From Vibrio crassostreae (GTDB lineage: Bacteria > Pseudomonadota > Gammaproteobacteria > Enterobacterales > Vibrionaceae), in the NCBI RefSeq assembly GCF_024347415.1, contig NZ_AP025476.1:558001-622000 (forward strand): a stretch of 64,000 nt of DNA, written 5' to 3'. The notes below the pieces were generated by a model, which saw only the letters and a list, made by a program, of their open reading frames with translations, was not told the origin of the DNA and searched no databases. How positions within the stretch are numbered: position 1 is the first letter of the stretch; every line of letters begins with the position of its first letter. Positions 37,533 to 47,200 of this stretch are shown piece after piece. The translations under genes were made by a program, and so were the position numbers.

Positions 37533-39023
37533 CTAGGCAGTTTTGGTTACGCCTTTTGCTTCTTTCTCTTCTTCATCAGCAAGGTCGATATCGCCTTTGC
37601 CTTTTGAAATTTTGATAACGTAAGCCGCAATACCGAATGCACTCACCACACCGATGATGGTTGAGACTTGCATTGGTAGACCGAAGCCTAGTTGGCTGTT
37701 GTTCAGGATGAATGTGATACATACAGATGTCATGAACACAGCTGGAACCGTGGTTACCCAGTGCAGTTTATTGTGACGAAGTAGGTAAGCCGAAGCTGTC
37801 CATAACATCATTACAGCTGTTGATTGGTTAGCAAAACCGAAGTAGCGCCAGATGATACCGAAATCAACTTGAGTCAAGATGCCACCGATAACGAACAGTG
37901 GCAGAGCCATCAGTAGGCGGTTACGCAGTGTTTTCTGTTCCATGTTGAAGTATTCAGCAAGGATAAGACGGCTTGAACGGAATGCTGTGTCACCAGAAGT
38001 GATTGGTAGGATAACCACGCCAAGGAAAGCAAGGATACCGCCGAATACACCCAGTAGACCAAATGAAGCGCTGTATACCACGTTACCTGGGCCGCCGTTT
38101 GCAATTGCGTCTGATAGAGACTCAACTGAACCGAAGAATGAAAGAGCAAGTGCACACCAGATTAGAGCGATGATGCCTTCACCAATCATTGCACCATAGA
38201 ATACGAAGCGACCGTTCTTCTCGTTTTCCATACAACGCGCCATCAGTGGTGACTGAGTTGCGTGGAAGCCAGAGATTGCACCACAAGCGATAGTGATGAA
38301 TAGAGCAGGCCAAAGTGGTAGGTCATTCGGGTTCATGTTGGTGAACATGTCTTTCATCTCGAAGCCTCCCATGATTTGGTGCTCGTCAGATAGACCAATC
38401 GCAGTGATTAGGCCAACAGACATGAAGATAAGTAGTGCACCGAACAGTGGGTAGAAACGACCAATGATTTTATCGACAGGGACAATCGTTGCGATGATGT
38501 AGTAAGCAAAGATGATAACAACCATGGTTGTTGCAGACATCGCGAAATCAGTTTGGTCGTTCACTAGGTTAGTGATCATGCCTGCAGGAGCAGAAACAAA
38601 TACCACACCAACAAGAAGCAGTAGAACAATGGCAAAGATGTTCATAAAGTGTTTTGCGCCATTGCCTAGGTAACGTCCAGTGATGGTTGGAACCGAAGCA
38701 CCACCATTACGGATAGATAACATACCTGAGAAGTAGTCGTGTACTGCACCTGCGAAGATACAACCTAGCACGATCCAAAGCATCGCTGCTGGGCCGTAAA
38801 GGGCACCCATGATAGGTCCGAAGATTGGACCTACACCTGCAATGTTAAGCAGTTGAACTAGGTAAACCTTTGGTGTCGACATTGGAACGTAGTCCACGCC
38901 ATCTTGCTTAGTGTGAGCGGGTGTTTGACGCTTTTCATTGATACCGAAAATCTTCTCGATAAAGGCACCGTAAATAAAGTAGCCACCAATGAGTGCTGCA
39001 ACACAGGTAAGAAACCACATCAT
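37533..39023 (-). CDS. cstA: CstA/BtsT-family transporter (probable pyruvate uptake), short form
   Basis: 496-residue polytopic membrane protein of the carbon-starvation CstA family. The conserved N-terminal segment is visible (YVPMSTPKVYLVQLLNIAGVGPIFGPIMGALYGP, AVHDYFSGMLSIRNGGASVP), as are GFHATQSPLMARC and ITSGDTAFRSSRLILAE. E. coli CstA and BtsT have about 700 residues; this is the shorter form. BtsT is a pyruvate/H+ symporter and CstA carries pyruvate and peptides. Substrate here is inferred from the neighbouring BtsSR-type system. The start has AGGGAT upstream. Its regulatory region holds the phased box array. Confidence 0.88.
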   Translation of the reverse strand: MMWFLTCVAALIGGYFIYGAFIEKIFGINEKRQTPAHTKQDGVDYVPMSTPKVYLVQLLNIAGVGPIFGPIMGALYGPAAMLWIVLGCIFAGAVHDYFSGMLSIRNGGASVPTITGRYLGNGAKHFMNIFAIVLLLLVGVVFVSAPAGMITNLVNDQTDFAMSATTMVVIIFAYYIIATIVPVDKIIGRFYPLFGALLIFMSVGLITAIGLSDEHQIMGGFEMKDMFTNMNPNDLPLWPALFITIACGAISGFHATQSPLMARCMENEKNGRFVFYGAMIGEGIIALIWCALALSFFGSVESLSDAIANGGPGNVVYSASFGLLGVFGGILAFLGVVILPITSGDTAFRSSRLILAEYFNMEQKTLRNRLLMALPLFVIGGILTQVDFGIIWRYFGFANQSTAVMMLWTASAYLLRHNKLHWVTTVPAVFMTSVCITFILNNSQLGFGLPMQVSTIIGVVSAFGIAAYVIKISKGKGDIDLADEEEKEAKGVTKTA

Positions 39024-39074
39024 AATTTGTTATCCCTGAATGTATTAATTAAGTCAGGGTGTATATTAAAGAAG

Positions 39075-39080
39075 AGTATA
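39075..39080 (-). promoter_or_regulatory. candidate -10 element for cstA
   Basis: On the minus strand TATACT lies here. At 17 bp upstream the -35 position (39098-39103) reads CTCTCA, a poor match, and directly abuts the first array box at 39104. This geometry suits an activator-dependent promoter. Confidence 0.4.
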
Positions 39081-39103
39081 AAAAGAAACTTCCGCTATGA
39101 GAG

Positions 39104-39296
39104 TGAGTGGTCGAATAGTCAATTAAGTGGTGTTATAACTGATTGAGTGGTTTGCTACGTTTGTAGAGCGGTTGGTTATTCGTGTTGAGAAGGCTCTTGC
39201 TTCTGGCAAGTGGTGATTTATCAGCTTTAAGCGGTAACCAATAGATATCAGTGGCAGATAACAGACATAAGTGGACATCAGCTAGTGTTCAGCGGA
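39104..39296 (-). promoter_or_regulatory. phased array of BtsR-like boxes, ten positions at 20-21 bp
   Basis: On the plus strand, matches to TRAGYGGT start at 39104 (8/8), 39124 (8/8), 39144 (8/8), 39165 (7/8), 39186 (5/8), 39207 (7/8), 39228 (8/8), 39248 (6/8), 39268 (7/8) and 39289 (6/8). Successive starts are 20, 20, 21, 21, 21, 21, 20, 20 and 21 bp apart, two helical turns each. The reverse complement, ACC[A/G]CT[T/C]A, is the repeat I recall for E. coli BtsR (two copies with a 13-bp spacer). The array begins about 80 bp upstream of cstA. Spacer sequences are not conserved, so the boxes look selected rather than copied. Confidence 0.75.
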
Positions 39297-39355
39297 GAAT
39301 CACCACAAAGGCAACGCTTCGTCAGGAAGTGGCTAGGTAAATATAAAGGACTGAA

Positions 39356-39706
39356 ATGAAAAAAATAATCGCACTATTCGCCGTGGCATTTAGCCTTGCA
39401 GGATGCAGCGCCAATGTTCAAGATTTAGCCGCTGAGGGCAATTGGCAAGAGATTGGCTATCGTGATGGTATCAAAGGTCATACTCAGCGTTCGTATTCAG
39501 AGATGACTGAGCTAGGCGCAGTCGATCAAGCGAGTTACACAGAAGGTTACCATCTAGGTGTGACTGAATATTGTAATCCGAATCATGCTTATCAGATTGG
39601 TTTATCTGGTCAGGTGTATGAAGGCGTGTGCTCTGGTACGGAAGATGCTCAACGTTTCCGCATGGAATGGCAACGTGGCTGGGATGAGTTCTCAAACGAC
39701 TATTAA
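39356..39706 (+). CDS. DUF2799-family lipoprotein
   Basis: 116-residue predicted lipoprotein: a short signal peptide with the lipobox LAGC (cysteine at residue 17). The mature part contains NWQEIGYRDGIKGH, YTEGYHLGVTEYC and YEGVC-type motifs with repeated YxxG elements, typical of DUF2799. Function unknown. AAGGA precedes ATG 39356. It diverges from cstA, and the box array lies between the two starts, ending 59 bp before this gene, so shared control is possible. Confidence 0.85.
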   Translation: MKKIIALFAVAFSLAGCSANVQDLAAEGNWQEIGYRDGIKGHTQRSYSEMTELGAVDQASYTEGYHLGVTEYCNPNHAYQIGLSGQVYEGVCSGTEDAQRFRMEWQRGWDEFSNDY

Positions 39707-39735
39707 GCCCAAGCTAGCGATAAAAAATTAAAACT

Positions 39736-39770
39736 AAAAAGACCAGTACCGCATGTGTACTGGTCTTTTT
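39736..39770 (+). terminator. bidirectional terminator between the lipoprotein gene and murQ
   Basis: AAAAAGACCAGTAC CGCATGT GTACTGGTCTTTTT; perfect stem with A and T runs on both sides. Confidence 0.88.
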
Positions 39771-39797
39771 GTTTGTAGTGAGAGTAACAGAAGCAGA

Positions 39798-40739
<942 letters not shown>

Positions 40740-40763
40740 CTAAAATGATGGTTCTAAAATGGT

Positions 40764-41879
40764 TTAGTCAGCACGATAGAGAACGCCTAGAGAGGCAGCT
40801 CTACTTGCGCCAGTCACTTCTGGTAAATTGCTTGGCAGTTGATGAACATGGCGTTGGGCAAGCCACGCAAAGGCCATAGCTTCCATATAATCGGCATCAA
40901 CGCCTTTACTGGTGGTCGATTCCACTTCCCAACTCGGAAGCAATTCAGCCAACCTTTTCATCAACAATGGATTTCTCGTACCGCCACCACACACATAGAG
41001 TGCAGGTTGGTTACCCAAGCGATAAGTTTCCACTTCATTGGCTATCGTCAATGCCGTGTATTCACAAAGCGTGCGTTGCACATCTTCTGCTGCAAGGTCT
41101 TTAAATTCTGTAAGCTGTTGTTCTAGCCACGGTAGGTTGAACAGTTCTCTACCAGTACTTTTCGGTGGCATTTGAGATAGATAAGACTCATTCAACAGCT
41201 GTTCGAGTAAAGCTTGATTGAGTTGACCTTTAAGTGCGAATTGCGCATCACGGTCAAACTTTTCGTCCGTATGTTTATCAACCCAAGCGTCCATCAACAT
41301 ATTACCTGGGCCTGTATCATAACCAAGTGTTGGCTGATTCGGGCGCAGTACTGAAATATTCGAGATACCACCAATATTCAACACCACAACCGAGCTGTCT
41401 TGCGGGTGGAAAATTGTATGGTGGAAGGCGGGGACTAACGGTGCACCTTGTCCGCCTAATGCCATGTCTTTACGTCTGAAATCAGCGACGGTTTGAATCT
41501 GTGTTTTAGCGGCAATGATGTTGGCATCACCCAGCTGCATGGTAAATGGAGATTCGCCTGTTGGCTGATGAAACACCGTTTGGCCATGATTACCAATCGC
41601 AGTCACAGAAGATGCAGGTGTGTCTGACTTGTCGAGAAGTTGCAGAACCGCATCAGCAAATAGATGGCCAAGTTGGTGGTCGAGTTCGCCAATAGCAATC
41701 AAATCCGTTTTCTGACCAATACACACCTCAAGCAGACGCGCTTTGAGATCATCAGGCATTGGGAACTCATCATGAGCGAGCAATGTGATACGCGTATCTT
41801 CAATCGAAACTAAAGCAGTATCAACGCCGTCCATACTCGTCCCCGACATCACACCGATATACAGTTCTTTATGATCCAT
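40764..41879 (-). CDS. anmK: anhydro-N-acetylmuramic acid kinase
   Basis: Opens and phosphorylates 1,6-anhydroMurNAc to MurNAc-6-P, the substrate of MurQ. Start taken at the ATG complementary to 41877-41879 (371 residues; E. coli 369), because homology begins at ELYIGVMSGTSMDGVD; an in-frame ATG at 41900 adds seven residues, and neither has a well-spaced ribosome-binding site. ASKHA-fold motifs: GVMSGTSMDGVD, IGNHGQTVFHQP, NIGGISN and VCGGGTRNPLL. Confidence 0.95.
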   Translation of the reverse strand: MDHKELYIGVMSGTSMDGVDTALVSIEDTRITLLAHDEFPMPDDLKARLLEVCIGQKTDLIAIGELDHQLGHLFADAVLQLLDKSDTPASSVTAIGNHGQTVFHQPTGESPFTMQLGDANIIAAKTQIQTVADFRRKDMALGGQGAPLVPAFHHTIFHPQDSSVVVLNIGGISNISVLRPNQPTLGYDTGPGNMLMDAWVDKHTDEKFDRDAQFALKGQLNQALLEQLLNESYLSQMPPKSTGRELFNLPWLEQQLTEFKDLAAEDVQRTLCEYTALTIANEVETYRLGNQPALYVCGGGTRNPLLMKRLAELLPSWEVESTTSKGVDADYMEAMAFAWLAQRHVHQLPSNLPEVTGASRAASLGVLYRAD

Positions 41880-42000
41880 TCCTAAGCTCTTGCACTGCAT
41901 TCCTAAAGTCTTCCACAGATTGGTTTAAAAACATTGTAAAGCAAATTTAAAGAGAATAATCTCGGGAAGTTTATGAAATTAGGTTTAATAAGGGATAAAT

Positions 42001-42990
42001 ATGGGACCGTTGTGGGTTGATGTTGCAGGCTACGAGCTGACAGCTGAAGACAGAGAGATTTTGGAGCACCCAACTGTTGGTGGTCTCATCTTATTTTCTC
42101 GAAACTATCACGATAGCAAACAGTTATCGGCGTTAAACAAAGAAATTCGTAAGGTAGCAAAACGTCCTATTTTAATCGGCGTTGACCAAGAAGGCGGCCG
42201 AGTTCAGCGTTTTCGTGACGGCTTTTCAATTATTCCAGCTGCTCAGGAATTTGCGACTAAGAATAATGGTGAGCAGTTAGCAGAACAGGCCGGTTGGCTG
42301 ATGGCGGCAGAATTGATTGCCCATGATATCGACCTGAGCTTTGCGCCAGTATTAGATAAAGGCCACGACTGTAAAGCAATTGGTAGCCGAGCGTTTGGTG
42401 AAGATATTGATACCATCGTTCGTCATAGCAGCGCGTTCATCAAAGGCATGAAGTCGGTTGGCATGGCGACAACAGGAAAACACTTCCCTGGACACGGTGG
42501 CGTAATTGCTGACTCACACTTAGAGACGCCATATGACCCTAGAGACGACATCTTTGAAACCGACATGGCAATCTTCAAGGCGCAAATTGAAGCCGGAATA
42601 TTGGATGCCATGATGCCTGCACATGTGGTGTTCTCTCATTATGATGATCAACCAGCAAGTGGCTCTCAGTATTGGCTACAGAAAGTATTGAGACAAAAAC
42701 TTGGCTTTAAAGGCCTAATATTCTCGGACGACTTAACCATGGAAGGTGCTGCTATTATGGGCGGACCAGCCGACAGAGCGAAAGCGGCCTTGAATGCGGG
42801 GTGTGACATGGTGTTGATGTGTAATAAACGAGATGCACAAATTGAAGCTCTTGATCACTTAGCGATTCAAGAGGTGCCTTTAGCCAACTCATTGCTTAAA
42901 AAACACAGCTTTGATTTACCTACTCTTCACTCAGACAACCGATGGAAAGAGGCTTCAGAGCAAATTAAGCGAATGCTAGGCAGTGAGTGA
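42001..42990 (+). CDS. nagZ: beta-N-acetylhexosaminidase NagZ
   Basis: Cytoplasmic family GH3 enzyme that removes GlcNAc from anhydro-muropeptides in recycling. The 329-residue protein has the GH3 motif [16 protein letters not shown], with the catalytic His and Asp, and [10 protein letters not shown] with the nucleophile Asp. [12 protein letters not shown] is also conserved. It is divergent from anmK-murQ across about 120 bp, placing three successive steps of recycling together. AGGGAT precedes ATG 42001. Confidence 0.96.
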   Translation: MGPLWVDVAGYELTAEDREILEHPTVGGLILFSRNYHDSKQLSALNKEIRKVAKRPILIGVDQEGGRVQRFRDGFSIIPAAQEFATKNNGEQLAEQAGWLMAAELIAHDIDLSFAPVLDKGHDCKAIGSRAFGEDIDTIVRHSSAFIKGMKSVGMATTGKHFPGHGGVIADSHLETPYDPRDDIFETDMAIFKAQIEAGILDAMMPAHVVFSHYDDQPASGSQYWLQKVLRQKLGFKGLIFSDDLTMEGAAIMGGPADRAKAALNAGCDMVLMCNKRDAQIEALDHLAIQEVPLANSLLKKHSFDLPTLHSDNRWKEASEQIKRMLGSE

Positions 42991-43017
42991 TAAATAAACA
43001 CATAATAATTTTAGATA

Positions 43018-43046
43018 GGGCGATATGATAAATATCGCCTTTTTTG
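43018..43046 (+). terminator. Rho-independent terminator after nagZ
   Basis: GGGCGATAT GATAA ATATCGCCTTTTTT; perfect stem of eight pairs with a T run. Confidence 0.87.
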
Positions 43047-43102
43047 TATGTGTAGGGCGAGGTTTAGAGCTATTTGATAGCCTGAATGAGTTAAAGTAGT
43101 GG

Positions 43103-43143
43103 TGTAAATTTAATTTTACATTAAATGTTTTTTATTGTTTACA
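43103..43143 (+). promoter_or_regulatory. TyrR operators: one perfect strong box plus one weak box
   Basis: TGTAAA-TTTAAT-TTTACA at 43103-43120 is a perfect match to the TyrR consensus TGTAAA-N6-TTTACA. TGTTTT-TTATTG-TTTACA at 43126-43143 keeps only the right half. The starts are 23 bp apart, the strong/weak pairing known from TyrR-repressed promoters in E. coli. Confidence 0.85.
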
Positions 43144-43209
43144 CTTGCAATCGTTTTTGTAGCTGTTATTGTGTTTTTAAAGATTGTTAGCCCAAATGGA
43201 AATGTTGGG

Positions 43210-43227
43210 TGTAAAAATAAATATACA
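43210..43227 (+). promoter_or_regulatory. third TyrR box, directly before aroF
   Basis: TGTAAA-AATAAA-TATACA has one mismatch to the consensus. It ends nine bases before the aroF start codon, so TyrR bound here could block transcription just after initiation. Confidence 0.75.
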
Positions 43228-43236
43228 GGTTGAGTT

Positions 43237-44310
43237 ATGCAGAAAAGTGAATTAAGCAATGTCAATATCATCGACGAACAGGTACTGATTACTCCTGAGG
43301 AGTTAAAAGCAAAACTGCCTTTGAGTGATAATGCTCGTCGTTTCATTCAAGAGTCTCGTCAAACTATCGCAAACATCATTCATAAGAAAGATCATCGTAT
43401 GCTTGTTGTATGTGGTCCATGTTCTATCCATGACATTGAAGCTGCGAAAGAGTACGCGAAACGCCTAAAAGCACTTTCTGAAGAACTGAGCGATCAACTG
43501 TATATTGTAATGCGTGTTTACTTTGAAAAGCCTCGTACTACTGTTGGCTGGAAAGGTTTGATTAATGACCCTCATCTAGATGGCACTTTCGATATTGAGC
43601 ATGGTCTGCATGTTGGTCGTGAGCTACTTGTTGAACTCGCTGAGATGGAAATTCCATTGGCGACTGAAGCATTAGATCCAATCAGCCCGCAATACCTAGC
43701 AGATACCTTCAGCTGGGCGGCGATTGGAGCACGTACGACTGAATCTCAAACTCACCGTGAAATGGCAAGTGGTCTTTCAATGCCAATCGGCTTCAAAAAC
43801 GGTACCGATGGCAACTTAGGTACAGCAATTAATGCGATGCAGGCTGCTTCTTCTAGCCACCGCTTCATGGGTATTAGCCGCGAAGGTCAAGTTGCACTAC
43901 TTACGACTCAAGGTAACCCAAATGGTCACGTTATTTTACGTGGCGGTAAGCAGACGAACTACGATTCAGTATCGGTACACGAATGTGAACAAGAGCTTGG
44001 TAAATCAGGCTTAGAAGCGGCACTGATGGTTGACTGTAGCCACGCGAACTCTCGCAAAGATTTCCGCCGCCAACCTTTAGTTGCAGAAGATGTGATTCAC
44101 CAAATTCGTGAAGGCAACAAGTCGATTATCGGCCTTATGATTGAAAGCCATATTAATGAAGGAAACCAATCTTCGGATATACCTCTCAATGAGATGAAAT
44201 ACGGCGTATCTATTACCGACGCGTGTATCAATTGGGATTCAACTGAGGCACTATTGAAGCATGCACATACGGAATTAGTCCCGTTCTTAGAAAACCGTTT
44301 GAAAGGTTAG
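43237..44310 (+). CDS. aroF: 3-deoxy-7-phosphoheptulonate synthase, tyrosine-type
   Basis: First enzyme of the shikimate pathway: PEP plus erythrose-4-phosphate to DAHP. The 357-residue class I AroF/G/H protein shows LLVVCGPCSIHD, YFEKPRTTVGWKGLINDP, PIGFKNGTDG and VDCSHANSRKD. Isozyme type is taken from the TyrR boxes upstream and tyrA downstream, the arrangement of the E. coli aroF-tyrA operon. A small hairpin (TGCCTCATCTAATGGGGCA) lies in the 101-bp gap to tyrA. Confidence 0.94.
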   Translation: MQKSELSNVNIIDEQVLITPEELKAKLPLSDNARRFIQESRQTIANIIHKKDHRMLVVCGPCSIHDIEAAKEYAKRLKALSEELSDQLYIVMRVYFEKPRTTVGWKGLINDPHLDGTFDIEHGLHVGRELLVELAEMEIPLATEALDPISPQYLADTFSWAAIGARTTESQTHREMASGLSMPIGFKNGTDGNLGTAINAMQAASSSHRFMGISREGQVALLTTQGNPNGHVILRGGKQTNYDSVSVHECEQELGKSGLEAALMVDCSHANSRKDFRRQPLVAEDVIHQIREGNKSIIGLMIESHINEGNQSSDIPLNEMKYGVSITDACINWDSTEALLKHAHTELVPFLENRLKG

Positions 44311-44411
44311 TCAGAGTTTTAAATTTAAGTGCCTCATCTAATGGGGCATTTTAAGATCTGTTACTAGCGCAATCAGCGTTAGTACGGGCTTATAGATTAG
44401 TAAGGAATAAA

Positions 44412-45539
44412 ATGGCCGTTGAACTGAACGAATTACGCGACCAAATCGATGCTGTCGATAAACAAATGTTGGATTTACTTGCTCAGCGATTGGCTCTAGT
44501 AGAGAAAGTCGGTGAAGTAAAAAGTGAACATGGTTTACCTATTTATGTACCAGAGCGTGAGGCTGCAATGCTGGCATCTCGTCGTCAAGAAGCCGAGAAA
44601 ATAGGGGTTCCACCACAGCTAATCGAAGATATTTTGCGTCGTACTATGCGTGAGTCTTATGCCAGTGAGAAAGATTCTGGTTTTAAGTGTCTAAACCCAG
44701 AGTTACGTTCAGTGGTTATCGTTGGTGGTAATGGTCAACTTGGTGGCTTGTTTAGTCGTATGTTCAAACTGTCTGGCTACGAAGTGAAAATCCTCGGCAG
44801 CCAAGATTGGGATAAGGCCGACGAAATCTTAGATAATGCTGGCCTTGTTGTTGTTACGGTTCCAATTCACCTAACGGAAGGTGTGATTGCAAAACTAGGT
44901 AACCTACCAAGCGATTGTATTCTTTGTGATTTAACATCGATTAAGTCAAAACCGCTACAAGCAATGATGGACATGCACCAAGGCCCAGTGGTTGGATTGC
45001 ACCCAATGTTTGGTCCTGATGTTCCTAGCCTTGCTAAGCAGGTGATTGTCTACAGTGATGGTCGTGGTTCTGAATGCTACCAATGGCTACTGAATCAATT
45101 TGGTATCTGGGGTGCGAGCCTATGTCAGATGGATGCAGCTGAACACGATCACGGTATGACCTTGATTCAAGCACTTCGTCACTTCACCTCTTTTGCTTAC
45201 GGCTTGCACCTGAGTAAAGAGAACCCGAACATTGATCAACTTCTGAAGCTAAGCTCGCCAATCTACCGACTTGAGATTGCGATGGTTGGTCGTTTGTTTG
45301 CTCAAGACCCGAACTTATACGGTGATATCATTCTCTCTTCGGACGAGAATATTGAAATGATTCGACGCTTCCATAGCTGTTTCGGAGAGGCGTTAGAAAT
45401 CCTAGATGGCAAAGATAAAGCCAAGTTTGTTGAGAGCTTCAACCAAGTGAGTGATTGGTTTGGTGACTACTCACAACAATTTTTGCAAGAGAGCCAAAGT
45501 CTTCTAAAACAAGCACATGACTCGATTCATCGTGGTTAA
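44412..45539 (+). CDS. tyrA: T-protein: chorismate mutase / prephenate dehydrogenase
   Basis: Bifunctional enzyme of tyrosine synthesis. Residues 1-90 are an AroQ-type mutase ([30 protein letters not shown]). The remainder is an NAD-dependent dehydrogenase with [18 protein letters not shown] and the conserved GLHPMFGPD and [10 protein letters not shown] segments. 375 residues, as in E. coli (373). AAGGA precedes ATG 44412. Probably expressed from the TyrR-controlled aroF promoter; a strong terminator follows. Confidence 0.96.
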   Translation: MAVELNELRDQIDAVDKQMLDLLAQRLALVEKVGEVKSEHGLPIYVPEREAAMLASRRQEAEKIGVPPQLIEDILRRTMRESYASEKDSGFKCLNPELRSVVIVGGNGQLGGLFSRMFKLSGYEVKILGSQDWDKADEILDNAGLVVVTVPIHLTEGVIAKLGNLPSDCILCDLTSIKSKPLQAMMDMHQGPVVGLHPMFGPDVPSLAKQVIVYSDGRGSECYQWLLNQFGIWGASLCQMDAAEHDHGMTLIQALRHFTSFAYGLHLSKENPNIDQLLKLSSPIYRLEIAMVGRLFAQDPNLYGDIILSSDENIEMIRRFHSCFGEALEILDGKDKAKFVESFNQVSDWFGDYSQQFLQESQSLLKQAHDSIHRG

Positions 45540-45554
45540 TACGATATAAAATCA

Positions 45555-45586
45555 TAAAAAAGAGCGACCTGATGGTCGCTCTTTTT
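45555..45586 (+). terminator. Rho-independent terminator after tyrA
   Basis: AAAAAAGAGCGACC TGAT GGTCGCTCTTTTT; perfect stem, T run. Confidence 0.9.
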
Positions 45587-45610
45587 GTTTGTGCTGAACG
45601 CTATGAAAGC

Positions 45611-45658
45611 ATTTGGCCTACTGTAGGCTAAAAGCAATTAGATCATCATAGGCCAAAT
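45611..45658. repeat. inverted repeat sharing an 18-bp word with 54791-54808
   Basis: ATTTGGCCTACTGTAGGC (45611-45628) recurs exactly at 54791-54808. Here ATTTGGCCTA (45611-45620) also pairs with TAGGCCAAAT at 45649-45658. It lies downstream of the minus-strand M23 peptidase gene. Confidence 0.8.
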
Positions 45659-45681
45659 CAACAGGTTCTAGTTAGCCGTGT

Positions 45682-46692
45682 CTAGTTAGTTGCGATAGGC
45701 TTTTTAGTATCTTCACTTGATACCGTGTCGATAGTCGAACTTATGTAAGGCACGTTTGTTAGGTTGATCTGCAAGCGAACCACATTATCAATCAGCTGAA
45801 CCAGTGGGCCCCACTTAACCTTTTTCTCTTTTTCGAATACGTAGTTGAAGTTTTCCGGTGTCCAATCCATCAAGTATTGAGGGTTCAATGAACGACCAAG
45901 GAAGCGTACTTCATAATGTAAGTGTGGGCCGGTTGAGTTACCTGAATTACCACAGCTCGCAATGACATCGCCTTTACTCACAAACTGACCGCTACGTACC
46001 TTGAACTTCTGTAGGTGTGCATAAGAACTCATGAAACCAAACGAGTGACGCATAGTGATAAAGTTGCCGAAGCCTTTTTTACTTGGGCGTACTGTTTCAA
46101 TGACTCCATCTGCGGGCGCCACAATATCTTCACCACGCTTACACGTTAGATCGATACCAGTATGTACGTGGCGTTTACCTGAAATAGGGTTAGTGCGGCT
46201 ACCATAAGAAGAAGAGATACGTTGATAAGCCATCGGGCTGTCGTTTGGAATCAAACGGAACATCGTGGCTCTTACTGCTGAATCGACTGCAGCCGCATCA
46301 ATACGATCTTCTAAAGATGCATCATCGGTAAGCAGCTCTTCATCAGCAAGACCAAGTACTGATTCCACATCGAATACACGCTTACCAAGCAGTTGAATCG
46401 TGCCTTCTTTCTCAGTCAGTGTTTGCGATAGCGAATGGTTGGTTTCTACTTGCTCAGCATAAAGAAACTCAGTTTGCTCTTTTTCAACAATCAGAGTTTC
46501 AATCAACTCTTGTGCGTCACCTGCTTGCATCGCGAGTTCTTGTTTACTCTCGAAGTGCATGTACGCCGCTCCGCTAATCAGTAACGGTACTGAAAAAATG
46601 GCAGTGGTGCACATGAGCACTGCTTTTCGGCCGAAGTAAAACGTCTGTTCCCCCTGACTAGAGGGAATAGTGATGGAAATTTTTTTAGACAT
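45682..46692 (-). CDS. M23-family zinc metallopeptidase, membrane-anchored
   Basis: 336-residue probable peptidoglycan endopeptidase. One hydrophobic segment at about 25-47 anchors it in the inner membrane (AVLMCTTAIFSVPLLISGAAYM), followed by a coiled-coil-like stretch (about 55-105). The LytM domain carries the zinc motifs HTGIDL (HxxxD) and HLHYE (HxH), both intact, so it should be active. It has no LysM domain, unlike ShyA/ShyB. The C-terminal tail of about 60 residues is not recognised. It lies 50 bp after a PilZ-domain gene on the same strand. Specific name not assigned. Confidence 0.88.
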   Translation of the reverse strand: MSKKISITIPSSQGEQTFYFGRKAVLMCTTAIFSVPLLISGAAYMHFESKQELAMQAGDAQELIETLIVEKEQTEFLYAEQVETNHSLSQTLTEKEGTIQLLGKRVFDVESVLGLADEELLTDDASLEDRIDAAAVDSAVRATMFRLIPNDSPMAYQRISSSYGSRTNPISGKRHVHTGIDLTCKRGEDIVAPADGVIETVRPSKKGFGNFITMRHSFGFMSSYAHLQKFKVRSGQFVSKGDVIASCGNSGNSTGPHLHYEVRFLGRSLNPQYLMDWTPENFNYVFEKEKKVKWGPLVQLIDNVVRLQINLTNVPYISSTIDTVSSEDTKKPIATN

Positions 46693-46741
46693 GGTTCTGT
46701 ATTAACTAAATGCTTCTAATAGAAAAAGGGTAATGGAGATG

Positions 46742-47110
46742 TCACTCTCTACCTAAATCGGTAAGGTGTTCAATCTCTCTATAAAGCAGTTCATCGTCAC
46801 CAACGTTAAGCTCCACAAGGCGCTTAAGGTGGCTAATACTATCAATATCTAAATGCTCTATGCGTAAACGCATTGAGGTATTGATGGTAGAGACTATCGT
46901 TGCTTTTAACTGAATATTGATATCACTGCTTTCGAGCTTAAAGCTCACTTGAACAGGGATATCATGGCTAAGTTGTTTTGATTCATTGCATTGAATGAGT
47001 AAACCATGGAGTGATAAGTCTTGCACTGAGCCTGATACATTTACTTGCCCTTGTGAGATCTCAGTCGGGACTTGATAAATAACTCGTGAAAATTGACGTC
47101 TTTCAACCAT
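46742..47110 (-). CDS. PilZ-domain protein (c-di-GMP binding)
   Basis: 122 residues from the ATG complementary to 47108-47110, preceded by GAGAG; a longer frame to 47158 has no ribosome-binding site. Both c-di-GMP motifs are present: RRxxxR as ERRQFSR at the N-terminus and [D/N]xSxxG as DLSLHGLLI. The protein is a single PilZ domain, so it probably works by contacting a partner; the M23 peptidase gene 50 bp downstream is a candidate by position only. Confidence 0.87.
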   Translation of the reverse strand: MVERRQFSRVIYQVPTEISQGQVNVSGSVQDLSLHGLLIQCNESKQLSHDIPVQVSFKLESSDINIQLKATIVSTINTSMRLRIEHLDIDSISHLKRLVELNVGDDELLYREIEHLTDLGRE

Positions 47111-47155
47111 AAGTAATCTCTCTATATCGATGCATAACACGTAAGCCAGATATAT

Positions 47156-47182
47156 CAAAGGCCGCTATTATCGCGGCCTTTG
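47156..47182. terminator. hairpin between ettA and the PilZ gene
   Basis: AAAGGCCGC TATTATC GCGGCCTTTG has a stable GC stem but only a three-base T run on either strand; a weak or bidirectional terminator. Confidence 0.55.
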
Positions 47183-47200
47183 TTCAAAATACAAGCTTAT

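Noticed and set aside
37266..37607. 113-codon plus-strand ORF near the end of the CstA-family gene
   Set aside because: Overlaps the 3' end of cstA and the 5' end of btsS on the other strand; no ribosome-binding site or motif.
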